Origin: Spirogloea muscicola
Lineage: Eukaryota; Streptophyta; Zygnematophyceae; Spirogloeales; Spirogloeaceae
Length of the DNA: 61,870 nucleotides
Assembly (NCBI GenBank): GCA_009602725.1
Contig: WELB01000066.1
Coordinates: 511,243-573,112, forward strand
Direction: 5' to 3'
How positions within the stretch are numbered: position 1 is the stretch's first letter; every line of letters starts with the position of its first letter. This document shows positions 12,277 through 23,071 of this stretch, one piece after another. Below the pieces are notes generated by a model, which was not told the origin of the DNA, did no database searches, and saw only the letters and a list, made by a program, of their open reading frames with translations. The translations under genes were made by a program, and so were the position numbers.

Positions 12277-13286
12277 ATGGTGGCGCTCCGCTCAGCTCAA
12301 GACGAGTTACTTGCGGAGCACCCTGCCCTCGCAGAAGAAGTGGCACTCCCACTGGGGGCAAGGGCAGAGAGCGTGGTCCCGTTCGCCCACCTTGCCCACT
12401 CCACCGACTCGCAAGCGCAGGCGCGTTACATGGCGGCAGTTGACAAGGCGTCCTTCACGGCCACGCTGCAGCTCCTCCCTGCAACCGACGTGCGCGGCCA
12501 TGCTCGGCTGCTGTCGGCCGCCTCCCGCAGCGCGGCAGCCTGATTCTCCGCGCTCCCCCTGTACGATGCCCTCAGGATGCTGGATGAGCTGTTCCGTACG
12601 GCCACCCATCGCCTGCTCGGTCTCCCCCCGCCCTCTGCTTGGCGTGCTACAGTGTGAGTGTGGGGAGCGTCCGACGGACCCGGCGGAGCTGGCGGCGCAT
12701 CTCCTCCGTTGCGCCATTGGAGGCGAAGGTACAGCTGCTCACGACCTCCTCCGCGATGCAATGTTCGGCATCTTCCAGGAGGCCGGATACACGGTGGCGA
12801 TGGAGAACACTTTCCGTTATGCCAATCCTCCAGAAGGCCGACGGACTCCACACGCGCCGTGTCGACCTTGTGGCGTCCACGCCGGGCGGGGGCGCGCGCA
12901 CCATGGCTGATGTGGTCACCACTGATGTGGTAGACCACTCTAACCCAGGGCTCTCTGCCTCGCGGGCTGGCCATACTGCGGCAAAGGCTGCTCGCAGCAA
13001 GGCGGTCAAACACGCCAACCACCCGGCTGCAGATGAATTCGTCCCCCTGGCTGTGGACGTGCACGGAGCTCTCGGGTCCCAGTGGCTCGACCTGCTGGCC
13101 AGGCTTGCGCGGCACGCTGTGTCCAGCAGGCGCGGTGAGCCGGCTGACTTTAACGCCGCTGGCTCGTGGCCTCAAGTCTATCGAATGAAATTGTCGGTCT
13201 TCCTTCAGCGGTCCATGGCCCAAGCCTTGCATCTGCGTGCTTGCCGTGCTACCGCTGCGGCCTCCTGGCTATCGTCAGGGGAATAG
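12277..13286 (+). pseudogene. Non-LTR retrotransposon ORF2, C-terminal third (zinc knuckle and nuclease-like region)
   Basis: Longest retroelement protein fragment here. An opening frame (12277-12540) ends at a TGA at 12541-12543; the following LPLYDALRMLDELF continues in the same frame. A Cys/His cluster comes next: CECGERPTDPAELAAHLLRC, then AAHDLLRDAMFGIFQEAGYT. A frame change near 12840 leads to RRVDLVAST and MADVVTTDVVDHSNPGLS, then FVPLAVDVHGALGSQWLDLL and YRMKLSVFLQRSMAQALHLR. This C-x-C-G/HxxxC/HDxxRD arrangement, followed by a D...DVVTTD strand pair, resembles the C-terminal region after the reverse transcriptase in many algal and invertebrate LINEs. A restriction-nuclease-like fold is inferred, not shown. 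The reverse transcriptase itself is absent: 5' truncation plus decay. Confidence 0.75.
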
Positions 13287-13429
13287 TTTTCCGGCAACTA
13301 GTCTGTCGGGTTTGAGGCTCCTCACTCGTAACTACTGAGTGGTCCATCCTACCCCCGTTTTGACATAGCACTTTCTCTGACACAGCTTCATCCGGCCCCT
13401 TCGTAGCTGCTAAGCGTTTTTGGCCCCTT

Positions 13430-13625
13430 CGAAATCTTGTCAATTCTTTTCGGGCTGGCTTCTCACAGCACTCAGACCTTGTCCATTCTTTTGGGCTGGC
13501 CTTTCCCAGCCACCAGTCAATCTGGCCGCGCTTTCTTCACAGCCCTTGCCCCCATTGGGAGTGCCACTTCTTCGTATTGGGAGAGCCACTTCTAAGAATC
13601 TAAACAGTCAAATCTGCGCCACGCG
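13430..13625 (+). repeat. Three hairpin 3' modules in series
   Basis: Copies at 13437-13470 (gggctggcttctcacagc), 13470-13542 (subtype with CCAGTCAATCTGG) and 13540-13580 (subtype CCCCCATTGGGAG; its own hairpin is reduced to cacagccc). Junctions are abrupt, so the chain looks assembled piecewise. Confidence 0.7.
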
Positions 13626-13786
13626 GTTGGAGGGGACGCGTGGCGAGCTCTCCCGCCAGCTTCCCTCCTCCGCCCCTCCCTCCCTCCCGGCAATGGGCAG
13701 CCGCGCGCGGCCCGCCCGCGCGCCTCCCTCCCGGCGGACCGCCCACCTCCCTTCTGGCCACTCCAGCATTCCGCAGGCCTTAGTTG

Positions 13787-14090
13787 CATATTATAGAATG
13801 CGGCTCTCGCTTAGTTTGCAGCGCTCGCAAGCATTGGCTCTTCATCAACGTGCAGGGCGCGCTCTAAGTCAGGCCTCCGGCTTTCGTGGCGGCGCTCCAG
13901 CTCCCCAAGTTAGCTTGTCAGATTTGTTTGTGCTCACCCGTGGGTACTAATGTCATCTTAGATACCTTAGATTAGGTCTCCGTATTATGTAGCATTGTTT
14001 AGTCTGCACTCGACTCTGCCTGAACAATGTATTGGCTTGAATTGGCCTCCCTTTCAATTCATGCGCCCCGCGCGCCTTCTCTCCCTTCTC
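13787..14090 (+). mobile_element. Retrotransposon tail with AATTGG-type 3' module
   Basis: Encodes YRMRLSLSLQRSQALALHQR...VSLSDLFVLTRGY and a stop at 13948-13950. It is followed by a different 3' module: ctaatgtcatcttagatacc ... tgcctgaacaatgtattggc ... ttcaattcatgcgccccgcg. The same module occurs in plus orientation at 35811-35875, 46945-47070 and 49157-49235, and in minus orientation at 20275-20420, 26695-26870 and 49530-49600. Confidence 0.7.
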
Positions 14091-14595
14091 CGAGCGCCGC
14101 GGAGCTCCGACCGGCCGGCCCGCCTCCTCCCTCCTCCCCCCTCCCCCTCCCGGCCGGGGCAGCCGCGAGCGAGCTGCCGCGGAACCTCCTCCTCCTCACT
14201 ACCCGCTACTTGGAGGCTGGTTTCTCTAACCTGCGTGCTCTTAACAGGATCGAATGAGCAACAGTGGCTTTTACACCGCTGTGCGATTAAATGCTTCTCC
14301 GGCACCTTGGAACTTTTCCCGGGCTGGCTAATTACAGCCACAGTCCTCTACTGGCCGCTTCCGACTGGCAGAGCCTTCCTCCCTCCTCCGACTGCACCGC
14401 CTCAGGCCAAGGCCCACCTCGTACTGGCAGCTCCAAGGCAGCAGCTGCAGGCAGACATTGGCCGCGCATTTGCGTCTCACGCAGCTCTCTCGCCCCACTT
14501 GCTCGCATGTACTTGTGCGCGAACCAGCTGTAGCTCGTCGGTCACTCTGTCACGCTGCAGCAGCGACCGCAGCTCGCTGCGGGCCCTCCACCGCC

Positions 14596-15704
14596 ATGAC
14601 TGACCCTGGCCCCATTGAGCCAGGGCCAGCAAGCGGTCCGTCAAAGAAGCGTCCTCGGGGCCGCCCATCCCCGACCCCCAAGGCCTGCGCTGCCTGCCGC
14701 GTCACCGCAAAGAAATGCAGTGACGAATGTCCGTTCAGCGCAACGAGCTTCAAACCCTTCAGCGAGGCGACAGTAGCGCGCTTCAAAGAGATCCAATCTG
14801 CATTTGGCAGTGAGCACATCTTCAAGCTCTTGGAAAACGTGGGTGAAGATGCTACAGGATGCAAACGCAATGCGTTACTAGAAAGGTACTACTCTCGCCA
14901 CTCATGCTCCACTTCGCCTTGTCTGCCAGCTGTGGCACTTTCCAAAGACAAAGTCCTGCGCTTCGCAGTCGCTAGATCTGCTTACGATCCCCTTGTAAAT
15001 GTCTCCGCCAGATGCAATTGTGTGTCATCCCAACCCATCGTCGCCCTCCCTTCCATTGCACCGGGGCTGCACTCCTTACCTCCCCAGCCGTGGTTACTGA
15101 GCGGGTCAATCTGCTGTAGGATATATGGATCTTTAGATATGTTTGCCTTTGTACTTGTCCATTCTTTTGGGCTGGCCTTTCCCAGTTACCAGTTAATCTG
15201 GCCGCGCTTCCTCTTTGTTTTTGGCCAATTGGCCTACGCTTGATTCAAATACACAAAAAATTCCCTCGGCCACTTTCCGCTCTCCCTAACCGGTGCCTCG
15301 CCACAACCACCAGCAATCAATTCTGAAGTATGAAGCAATTCTTGTGGGTGCTGCAGGCTACACTTTCTCGGGGAGCGCCTTGAGCACACAATTGAGTTGC
15401 TGACGCAGATCCAAGCAATTGAGAAAGCAATCAAGGTAAGGAGGCCGAGGGAGCACGAGCGAGTACTGAGAGGAAATGGACCTAGTATTTCATGTAGCAC
15501 CCAATCGAGAAAATGTCTGCATCCTAGTCTCTCTAGCACGTGCTGGTTCAGCCTGTTTCAAGGCATGCTTCCAGCTGGCAGAGTACCCGCTATAATTACC
15601 AGAGGTCAAGTATTGACCTGATAGCATTGTGTGTGAAACAGGATGGAAAAGGCCAGCTTGAGCTTGGATACCACTTAGAAGGTTGGGCTCGAATGCCTGA
15701 CTGA
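14596..15704 (+). CDS. LOB-domain (LBD) transcription factor 2
   Basis: Exons 14596-14885, 15357-15435 and 15642-15704 give 432 bases, 143 residues, stop TGA. Residues 31-45 are the LOB zinc finger CAACRVTAKKCSDEC; the GAS-like block follows with FGSEHIFKLLENV (70-82). Just before the finger is KKRPRGRPSPTP (17-28), containing the RGRP core of an AT-hook. Exon 2 encodes LHFLGERLEHTIELLTQIQ with leucines seven apart at 98, 105 and 112, a short zipper-like coiled coil as in class I LBD proteins. The last exon (GQLELGYHLEGWARMPD) resembles exon 3 of LBD gene 1. Intron 1 position and phase equal those of gene 1. Intron 1 carries a retroelement insertion at 15086-15266. It probably acts as a DNA-binding dimer in the nucleus; its targets are unknown. 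Confidence 0.85.
15086..15266 (+). mobile_element. Short retroelement tail inserted in LBD2 intron 1
   Basis: Present here, absent from the homologous intron of the LBD remnant (compare position 328-332). It starts in the ORF2 terminal codons (cgtggttactgagcgggtc), continues with a short module and the CCAGTTAATCTGG hairpin subtype, and ends near acacaaaaaattccct. The occupied/empty pair gives the extent of one insertion, about 180 bases. A short CCTCCC/TTCCCT similarity at the edges may be the target duplication, but this is weak. Confidence 0.65.
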
Positions 15705-16217
15705 GTGGACCATTTACGGAGCAAATGAAGATCTAAATGACCTTCGCTTGTTTTAACCACTAATATACTTGTAACTGAAGATATATTCTCTTCGAAATGC
15801 TCTCCTTCTCACAAGCAGAACGAGGCCTAGTCATGTCGCCCAAGCCTCCTCAGAAGAAAGAGAGGCAGAGAGAAGTGAAGCAATAAGGAGGCACAGAGAA
15901 ACGTAGACGGGTAAATCAGGGGAGGAGAAGGGAGGAGGGGGGGCGATGGCCTTCGCCTGATTTTGCACGCTTGATCATGTGCAGCAAGGAAAGTGCTTCT
16001 GCAAGGGGGCCGAGATCGTGTATCGGCAGCAAGTAAACTTAGAACGAGAAAAGGAATGCTAATACATGAGAAAATGCTTGTGGCCTAAAGGGACATGGCA
16101 AGGCCAAGGGACTCCAGGCAGACACTGTCGTGTGTCGTGTCGGGTCGCTTGCACAAGCATGCAATGCAAGCCCGGGTAACGCCTCATAAGTGTAACGATC
16201 TCACATTGCTGAATTGG

Positions 16218-16580
16218 TCAATGCCATAGCAAAGATGGCCAGATGCTTGGAGATTTAGGAACCTCACCAGGCGGACGAGCGAGCAAGCTGGTCTGCTGCC
16301 TCTAGAATGTCAATAGTGCAAGTGAGAGTCGTGGTGCGAGATAGTGTGTGCTGGTGCGAGAAACGGCGACGGAAGACCGCTGTTTGAAGAACACTGGTAG
16401 ACTATGAGTGGTTGTTAGCGATGACGTTGAAAAGAACACATACACATTCACGCTAGACCATAAAGTGGATCTAAGCCATTCTTGGGCAGACCTTTGGTGA
16501 AGACCGTCAAGGGCCATTGACGGGCCGTTGGCGGGTCGTTGACGCGGGACTGTTGGTCGGAGCTTAGAGCCCGGAATGGT
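16218..16580. repeat. 3' flank of LBD gene 2, duplicated at 540-913
   Basis: Counterpart of the block described at 540-913. It ends in repeated GTTGACG/GGGCCATTGACGGG sequence. The preceding stretch 15705-16217 holds a purine-rich segment (15840-15950) and no gene I recognise. Confidence 0.75.
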
Positions 16581-16619
16581 GAATTTGGGACTTAGAGCCC
16601 GAGAGGCGGACTGTTCAAA

Positions 16620-17850
16620 ATGTCATGAGCATTCAGACACTGTGCACTGTCGACCACTTCAGTCCAACCGCAGGTGAGGCACAGCTTGTGGAAGAACAGT
16701 CGAGCGTTGATCCTGATGCAGCACGTTCAGCTTTACTATATGCGCTGATTAATGGCTGCAGGCGGCACGGGCAAACATCTGCTTGTTAACGTTCCTCCTC
16801 TGGATCTCGCTGAGTCTTCCGAAGGCCTCTTCCATCATATTATTGCGTACATACCCATGCCCACAACTACGCTGTCAATATGCTTAATGATGCTGCTTAT
16901 AGGGCCAGAACTGTTGCTCTCAGGTTTGCCAGCTATGTTGTCAACAAAAGCGCTTATATGAGCGAGGTCCGCCTTCTTTATAGACTTCATATTCTTACCT
17001 CTCCTGACGTACCTCCGGTCCTTAACAGACAACTGCCTCCAGCTGCAACAGGTTTGTGGTTCCTCACTTCAGAGTGCGTTGTGAGATGCGGCAGGAGCGC
17101 GGGGCGGAAGAGCCCGCTCAAGGAACCGCGTTCATCACTCGTACTAATGTAGATGGTCAGAGATGTGGATGTCCAGCTGCCACCGCCATATTCGAAGCTT
17201 TGCAGCGCGGTGATTTGACAAAGTACATTCATGGCACGCAAGGCAAGGTAGTTGTCATTGCTGCAGAGCTGGCCACAAGCCCTGCGGTAGATTCAGCAGG
17301 GCCCCACGACCACAATAGCATCGCTTGCAAATCAAGGCAGCGCCAGAGGTTTATGAGTCGCCACCCTCAAGATATTGCAACGACGGGCAAGCGAAGGCAG
17401 CAGCACTAGTGGCATTTGTAGAAGATGTGGTGCTCCTATGCCGCTTGCTGTCCACGCAAATCCCTCTGGGTATCGTCTCAGTCATTGGTGCTGCCACTGC
17501 TTCTGTCACCGTCGCCAAAGGTTTGCCGGCGGCGTGGCAATGCTCACGTCTGCAACGGCTGTTGCACAGGCAGCAGATGTCGACAAGACGGCAACTGATA
17601 CATGTGGGGTCTTCCGCACGTCTTTGTCAGTCGCCAGTACCACCATCTGAAGCTAGAGACCATTGGACCTATGTCAAGCAGGTAATGCTCCATCGCCTGA
17701 GCAGAGTTCTGCCGAGGCAACGACAGCGGCTAAGCGCGGTGCCGAAGATCTACAGGCACATGAGGCTCGGGCTGCTGCGCGGGCAGCACGCAGCACACAA
17801 AGAAGCACCTACTCACACAAGCGGCTGCTGATATTAAAAAATCGGCTGTA
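16620..17850 (+). other. Unassigned coding-like island
   Basis: Several moderately long, compositionally normal frames overlap. 16880-17152 reads MLNDAAYRARTVALRFASYV, then SEVRLLYRLHILTSPDVPPV; in frame upstream it continues to CVHTHAHNYAV. 17056-17409 reads GAEEPAQGTAFITRTNVDGQ. 17375-17650 has a zinc-ribbon-like CRRCGAPMPLAVHANPSGYR followed by HWCCHCFC. No single splice model joins them and I recognise no family. It may be a decayed transposon gene or a host gene whose introns I could not place. Confidence 0.35.
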
Positions 17851-18149
17851 AACTGCCAGCCAGATGCATACAGGTGTTCATGACGGAGCCAAGCCTACTC
17901 AGGATGGTCGCTCAGAATTCCTATTTAGCAGCCGCGGCCAGGACACTAGCAGCCAAATAGCAGAGTCCCTGCCGACAACTGGAGGCGGCAGTCAGGGCAC
18001 GGCCAGCGCACAGATGCAAGGGTGAGTCAAAGAATGCTATAGGGAATGAAAGCCGCACGCGATACACCAAGGGCCAGACAGCCTGCAGTGTTGGAGTCAG
18101 CCTGCCCTTTTGCTTCCAGCGGGACTCCTCACGTTGCGCAAGCCGGCGC

Positions 18150-18870
18150 TACAGTTGACTTGTGGAGTGATTACTACACCCTGGAGGGAAAGGTGGCACG
18201 GAGAAGCATATATAGTCTTGGAGCAAGACACACAAGGAGGAGTCCAGAATCCTCAAGAAACGGCTTCGCTTTGCTGCTGCCTGCTGCCGCAGGCCCTCGT
18301 TGTAGCCCTGCTGCTGTGTGCTGCTGCAGCCCGTCGCAGCCGCGCGTCCCTGCGGCTCGCTGCCGGCTCTCTATAAGTAGTCCAAGGACTGCTCACTGTG
18401 AGGACAATTGCCGGCTTGTGCCCGGGAGATGGGATTGCGCAGTCTAGCGGCACCTCTGGGCAAGGCAGTCCTCCGTTGTGTAAATGGTGCTTCACGGTGT
18501 AGGGGATGCGTTCCTAAACTCCTATGACCAGACTCAATGAGGAGTTTGCTTCTGACTCTTGACTGTGTGTATTTGGTAGATTAGTAGAAGCAAGCTACCC
18601 ACCGTGGCCTCTCCATTATCACATACTGCTCAACCTATAGAAAGACAAGCGCAACAGATGGAGCCTTGGGCTGGGCATGTCAATACTTGCAACACACTGC
18701 TTGCAACCCCGAGCATAGCCCTACTAAATGATCTGAAGTCCTGTGGAAGCACCCTCCAGCAAGTGATTGGCCTCAAGGCAAAGTCGTGACCTGTCGGTGG
18801 GATACCAGACAAAGCCGGACCCCTCAAGATCACCCTTAGTTTGCCTCCTTAAGAAGGAGAAGACGCTTCC
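18150..18870. repeat. Duplicated 3' flank of LBD gene 2 (matches 7640-8340)
   Basis: Direct repeat partner of 7640-8340; see there. A hairpin module in minus orientation (18860-18920) is shared by both copies. Confidence 0.8.
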
Positions 18871-19129
18871 ACTAGAATGCGATGGCAGTGAGTGGCCAGC
18901 CCAGAAGAAAGAATCAACAAAGTCGAAGGGGCCAGAAAAGCGCTGCAGCACACACTGCCTCAAGTGGCCACAAGGCACTTAGTAACCCCTAAAGAAGAGG
19001 TTCTTCTCTTCAGAGGTTCATCTCTTCTCGGCTACTAATCTATCGGGTTTGCGGCTCCTGAGTATTATTTATTGAGTGATTCGACCTACCCACCCATCCA
19101 TCCTACCCCAGTTCTGAGCTAAGGCTTTT

Positions 19130-19440
19130 GACCCCTTCGAACCTTGTCTATTCTTCCGGACTGGCTGTTCACAGCCCTTGCCCCATTTGGGAGAGCCAGT
19201 TCCTCTTCAGAGGAACTTGGCGGCGGCCTCCGGCTTCCGTCAGGGCGGCGGCTTTCCGCCGGCTAGCTACTCCGACTTGCATCTTCTGACTAGAGGTTAC
19301 TGAGCGTTCCCTGGCTGGTGTGTTAGTCCTAGTCCTTCGCACTCCGGCCTCTTCAGACCTTGTCCATTCCTTTGGGCTGGCCTTTCCCAGCCACCAGTCA
19401 ATCTGGCCGCGCTTTCTTCCTCAGAGCGGACCAGAGGCTG
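19130..19440 (+). mobile_element. Retroelement tail and hairpin modules
   Basis: 19140-19200 is a degraded hairpin module (ggactggctgttcacagccc). 19205-19297 encodes the ORF2 tail FRQGGGFPPASYSDLHLLTR plus GY and a stop. 19340-19420 is a complete CCAGTCAATCTGG hairpin module. The same order recurs at 48670-48800. Confidence 0.7.
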
Positions 19441-19619
19441 ACGAGCGTTCTGACGGTTCATTGAAACGGCATGGAGACCGTCGAGAGCGCCGGACCGTCA
19501 GGAACGGCGGACCACAGAGCGGGGGGAGCCGTGCTAACGGGGGCCATGTCGACTCGACCTGCACCGCTTGTGGGGCTGCTAGAGGAGGGTGAAGCAGCAA
19601 TGGCAGGAGGCACAGCGGG

Positions 19620-20010
19620 TGTGGGAGAGAAGAAAGTGCTCGCCCATTGAGATTAGGGGTTGGGAAAAGCCAGCCCAAACAAGATTGAACAGAGTACGAG
19701 AAGGGGGCCAGGGGAAGCGCTAAGAAAAACAAGCACACAAAGAAACAAAGCAGCTACGAATCACTCAGTACCCCCTGCTAAGCAGCCGCAGATCAGAGAT
19801 GCTAGGCTCCTGGAAGTGGGTCCCCTGGCCAGAGCCAGATGCAGCAGCGATGAAGAAAGTGCTCGCCCATTGAGTATAGGGGCTGGAAAAGCCAGCCCAA
19901 AAAAGAATGAATAGAGTACGAGAAGGGGGCCAGGGGAAGCGCTAAGAAAAACAAGCACACAGAGAAACAAAGCAGCTACGAATCACTCAGTAAACTCTGC
20001 TAAGCAGCCG
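19620..20010 (-). repeat. Two minus-strand hairpin modules of the CTCAATGGGCGAGC type
   Basis: Nearly identical units at 19625-19760 and 19855-19985: gctcgcccattgag, ggctgg...ccagccc, then gagtacgagaagggggccag. The same unit appears at 30830-30940 (plus), 35990-36240, 39575-39700, 47445-47540 and 61590-61660. Confidence 0.8.
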
Positions 20011-20420
20011 CAGGTTGGAGATGCTAGGCTCGTGGAAGTGGGTCCCCTGGCCAGAGCCAGAGGCAGGCGAGGGCTCTGCCGGCACGGAGGTGCAGCGCGC
20101 GGGCCATAGACCTCTGCAGCGAGACGGCCAGGCGCATACGATACACTTGCGCCAGCGACCCGGCTGCCGGCTGCGCGGGGGGGGGAGGGCCGGAGGTGCC
20201 ACCGAGCGGGGGGGCCGTGCTGACGGGGGCCATGTCGATTCGACCTGTACCGCTTGTGGAGCTGCTAGAAAAGAGAGAAGGCGCGCGGGGCGCATGAATT
20301 GAAAGGGAGGCCAATTCAAGCCAATACATTGTTCAGGCAGAGTCGAGTGCAGACTAAACAATGCTACATAATACGGAGACCTAATCTAAGGTACCTAAGA
20401 TGACATTAGTACCCACGGGT
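20011..20420 (-). mobile_element. Retroelement ORF2 tail with AATTGG-type 3' module
   Basis: On the minus strand, YRMRLAVSLQRSMARALHLR with RAGRALA is preceded by SLAQV; frameshifts follow before the terminal SNLRLLSR tail. At 20275-20420 the module with ccaatacattgttcaggcag is joined on. The latter lies upstream of the tail on the minus strand, so this is a composite. Confidence 0.6.
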
Positions 20421-20454
20421 GAGCACAAACAAATCTGACAAGCTAACTTGGGAA

Positions 20455-20800
20455 TAGAGAAAAGCGCGGCCGAATTGACTGGTGGCTGGGAGGAGCCAGC
20501 CCAAAAGGAATGGACAATGTCAAAAGGAGCCGAATGGCACAAAAAGCAGAATACTAAGTGCTAAGACGACAAGGAGGCTCTTTGGGGAGCTGGAGCGCCG
20601 CCACGAAAGCCGGACAAAGAAAGAAAGCAGCTACAAATTACTCAGTAACCCCTGCTAAGCAGCCGCAAATCAGAGAGGCTGAGGCCTGACTTAGAGCGCG
20701 CCCTGCACGTTGATGAAGAGCCAATGCTTGCGAGCGCTGCAAACTAAGCGAGAGCCGCATTCTCTAATATGCAACTAAGGCCTAAAAAGAAGAAGAGAAA
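20455..20800 (-). repeat. Hairpin module and degraded ORF2 tail
   Basis: 20460-20540 is a CCAGTCAATTCGG-type hairpin module; 20580-20780 retains pieces of the ORF2 tail related to 13787-13950, shuffled with a ccctgctaagcagccgca block that normally follows the tail stop. Confidence 0.6.
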
Positions 20801-20894
20801 GCGGCTGCTGATATTAAAGAATCTAGAGGAGGGTGAGGAAGCAGCGAGTTTGAGAGTTAGAGATTCAGGTCCTTTAGCGCTTTTCTGGCCCATT

Positions 20895-22420
20895 GGGTTT
20901 GTTCAATTTTTTCGGGGCTGTACTCTCACAGCCACTGGCTTACAATGAAAGCGCTATTCTCTTTGTAAAAAAAGCTCAATCTGAGGGGGCGAGGGCTGCA
21001 AAAAGCCAGCCCCAGAGGAACTGACAAGGGCCAAGGAACCGGAAAGCGCTGCAGTACACAAGGAACTGGAAAGCGCTGCAGTACACAAGTAAGCCAGTAA
21101 GTGTAGGTCCTTGCATACTCATCACGAAGTGGCTCCTCTGAAGCGGGCGAAGCTGTAGAAGAGGCTAGCCCAGAAAGCAAGGAGAATGTCCACAGGGCTG
21201 AAAGGCGCCAAAAACTGCACGGCTATGCAAGTGGCTACATCAGATTGGGCTCAATAACCCTGGTCAGCAGCCGCAAGTTGGTCTTTGCCTACTCATTGAA
21301 GAAGAAAGTCCCCTCCAGAAGAGGGCGATAGCTGGAAGAAGAAAGAAGTGACTGCGGCCACATGGCCGCAACGTCATGTGTGCAACATACCTGTCTCCTG
21401 CCAGAAACCTCGGCCATGTATACATACTCATGTGGTGGATGACAGCACTCTGTGGTTATACACATACTCTATCGTGCCTTTGTAGTTCTTTTTGACCATG
21501 TGACACATCCTTGAAGAGTTGCATAAGGACGTAGTGTGAGGAGTCTCGGCTGCAGATTGCTTGGCTAAGGAAGTGATGAAGTGCGTGGAGGACGTCACAT
21601 GCTCTAGCAAGCATGAAGAGAGGTGCAGCAGGGCAAGAAGAATAACATCTCGATGATCTCTTTTCAATCTCGCAAATTGTTGATTGTACCCGAGCATTGT
21701 GAGAAGCTGATGAACTTGGCAGGGCGGCAGCCATGATGCCTTGCTTGTCAGATTCCATGGCCCATCATCTTGAGCATTAGGAGGTGTGCGGCGCTGGCTG
21801 TTCACACCGGTAGCACTGAAGCCCAGACCCTCTGAGCCGGGCGGCTTGGCATGCCACGCCTGATATCAACAGCTTTCTGAAAAGCGCCCACCCAGCTTCT
21901 GCTAGTGCATCAACTCAGTTGTTCTTCTATTACTTATTCTCACTGGATTAGCAGGGGCAATCCACTCGCTCACTGCATGTTGTATCAAATAGTGGAGACA
22001 TCTTTTAGCAACAATGCCAACAATCTATCCCACAAAGAATCTTCTGTCAGCACATCCATGAGCAGCATCCAGGCAGCATGAGTGCAGCTGTACTAAGCTA
22101 GATACAACACATTTCCAGCATTTTGCTGCTCGCAACGAGTGTGTGATATCGACTGTCACGACACTGCACTCTTCAACGTCCAGTTACTACATGTCTCTGG
22201 CTTTAAGTCCACAGATTGGCAACTATGCCTCATGGCTCATCCTCGTGCTAAAGCAACTGAGAAGCCCAGATCCAGCCTCGTTGTTGAAGTGAGCAATCAG
22301 CTTTGGGTAGCAAGATCATCGCCTTCTGCAAAGCAGTGCAGGAGGCGCCAGGTCAAACATGTGCTTTATGCCCACCTGTCCAAAGCATTGGTCACTGTGG
22401 CAGTGCAGAGAGGGCATGTG
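20895..22420. repeat. Right arm of the large inverted repeat
   Basis: Inverted partner of 10605-12100. It contains its own small direct duplication, aaggaaccggaaagcgctgc / aaggaactggaaagcgctgc at about 21033-21082. Open frames are fragmented. Confidence 0.75.
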
Positions 22421-22516
22421 TAAAACATGTTCCAATTTGGCTTGCATTGCATTCGGGCTTAATTTGAACTTCTTAATGTCAAGCGCTGGAACCTACACTG
22501 TCGAAAGTAAAGTGGG

Positions 22517-22921
22517 TCAAGCGTGGAGATCTTGCCACCTTTTTGGTCGGCTGCGATCCTCCTCCACGTAGTCCATGGCTGACGGCCCGCTATCTCCATA
22601 CATCAAGTCCGACTGCCCCCTCTCTGCCTCAGACTGCACCCACAGCTCATGATAAAACAACTCAGATTGCAAGCCTTTGAAAGTGAATCCAATCACGGCT
22701 AGGCAGCCTGACTTGACTTGATTTTCCAGCCATTTTGACACGCCGTATCCACCTGGAGAGTCTAAACGGCTGCTTCTACAAACCCCTTCATAACTAACAG
22801 CTTCTGGATAAAGAGATCTTTTCCGGTTTACATTACTGTAGGATGGCTTTACTGGAGTGAGTACGTGACGGTATAGGATGTGCTCTGGCAGTGCTCGATA
22901 GCAACTTGACACCTTGACCAT
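22517..22921 (-). CDS. Hypothetical frame, 134 codons
   Basis: Uninterrupted minus-strand frame with normal amino-acid composition, containing YGVSKWLENQVKSGCLAVIG and ELWVQSEAERGQSDLMYGDS. I recognise no domain. It lies just downstream of CSN7 on the same strand (150 bases from its stop), so it could be 3' UTR read by chance or an exon of an unknown gene. Confidence 0.2.
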   Translation of the reverse strand: MVKVSSCYRALPEHILYRHVLTPVKPSYSNVNRKRSLYPEAVSYEGVCRSSRLDSPGGYGVSKWLENQVKSGCLAVIGFTFKGLQSELFYHELWVQSEAERGQSDLMYGDSGPSAMDYVEEDRSRPKRWQDLHA

Positions 22922-23071
22922 GCAGTAGACCAGGCATGTTCAGGATCAACTAATGCTTCGTGAGATGGGAGTAAAGAAATCTAGTTGCCGTTGGTTGGAG
23001 GAATGAGTTGAAGGGGTCCTCTGCCGATTCATTGACAAAGAATAGGTCAATCAGGGAACTTAATGAGGTAG

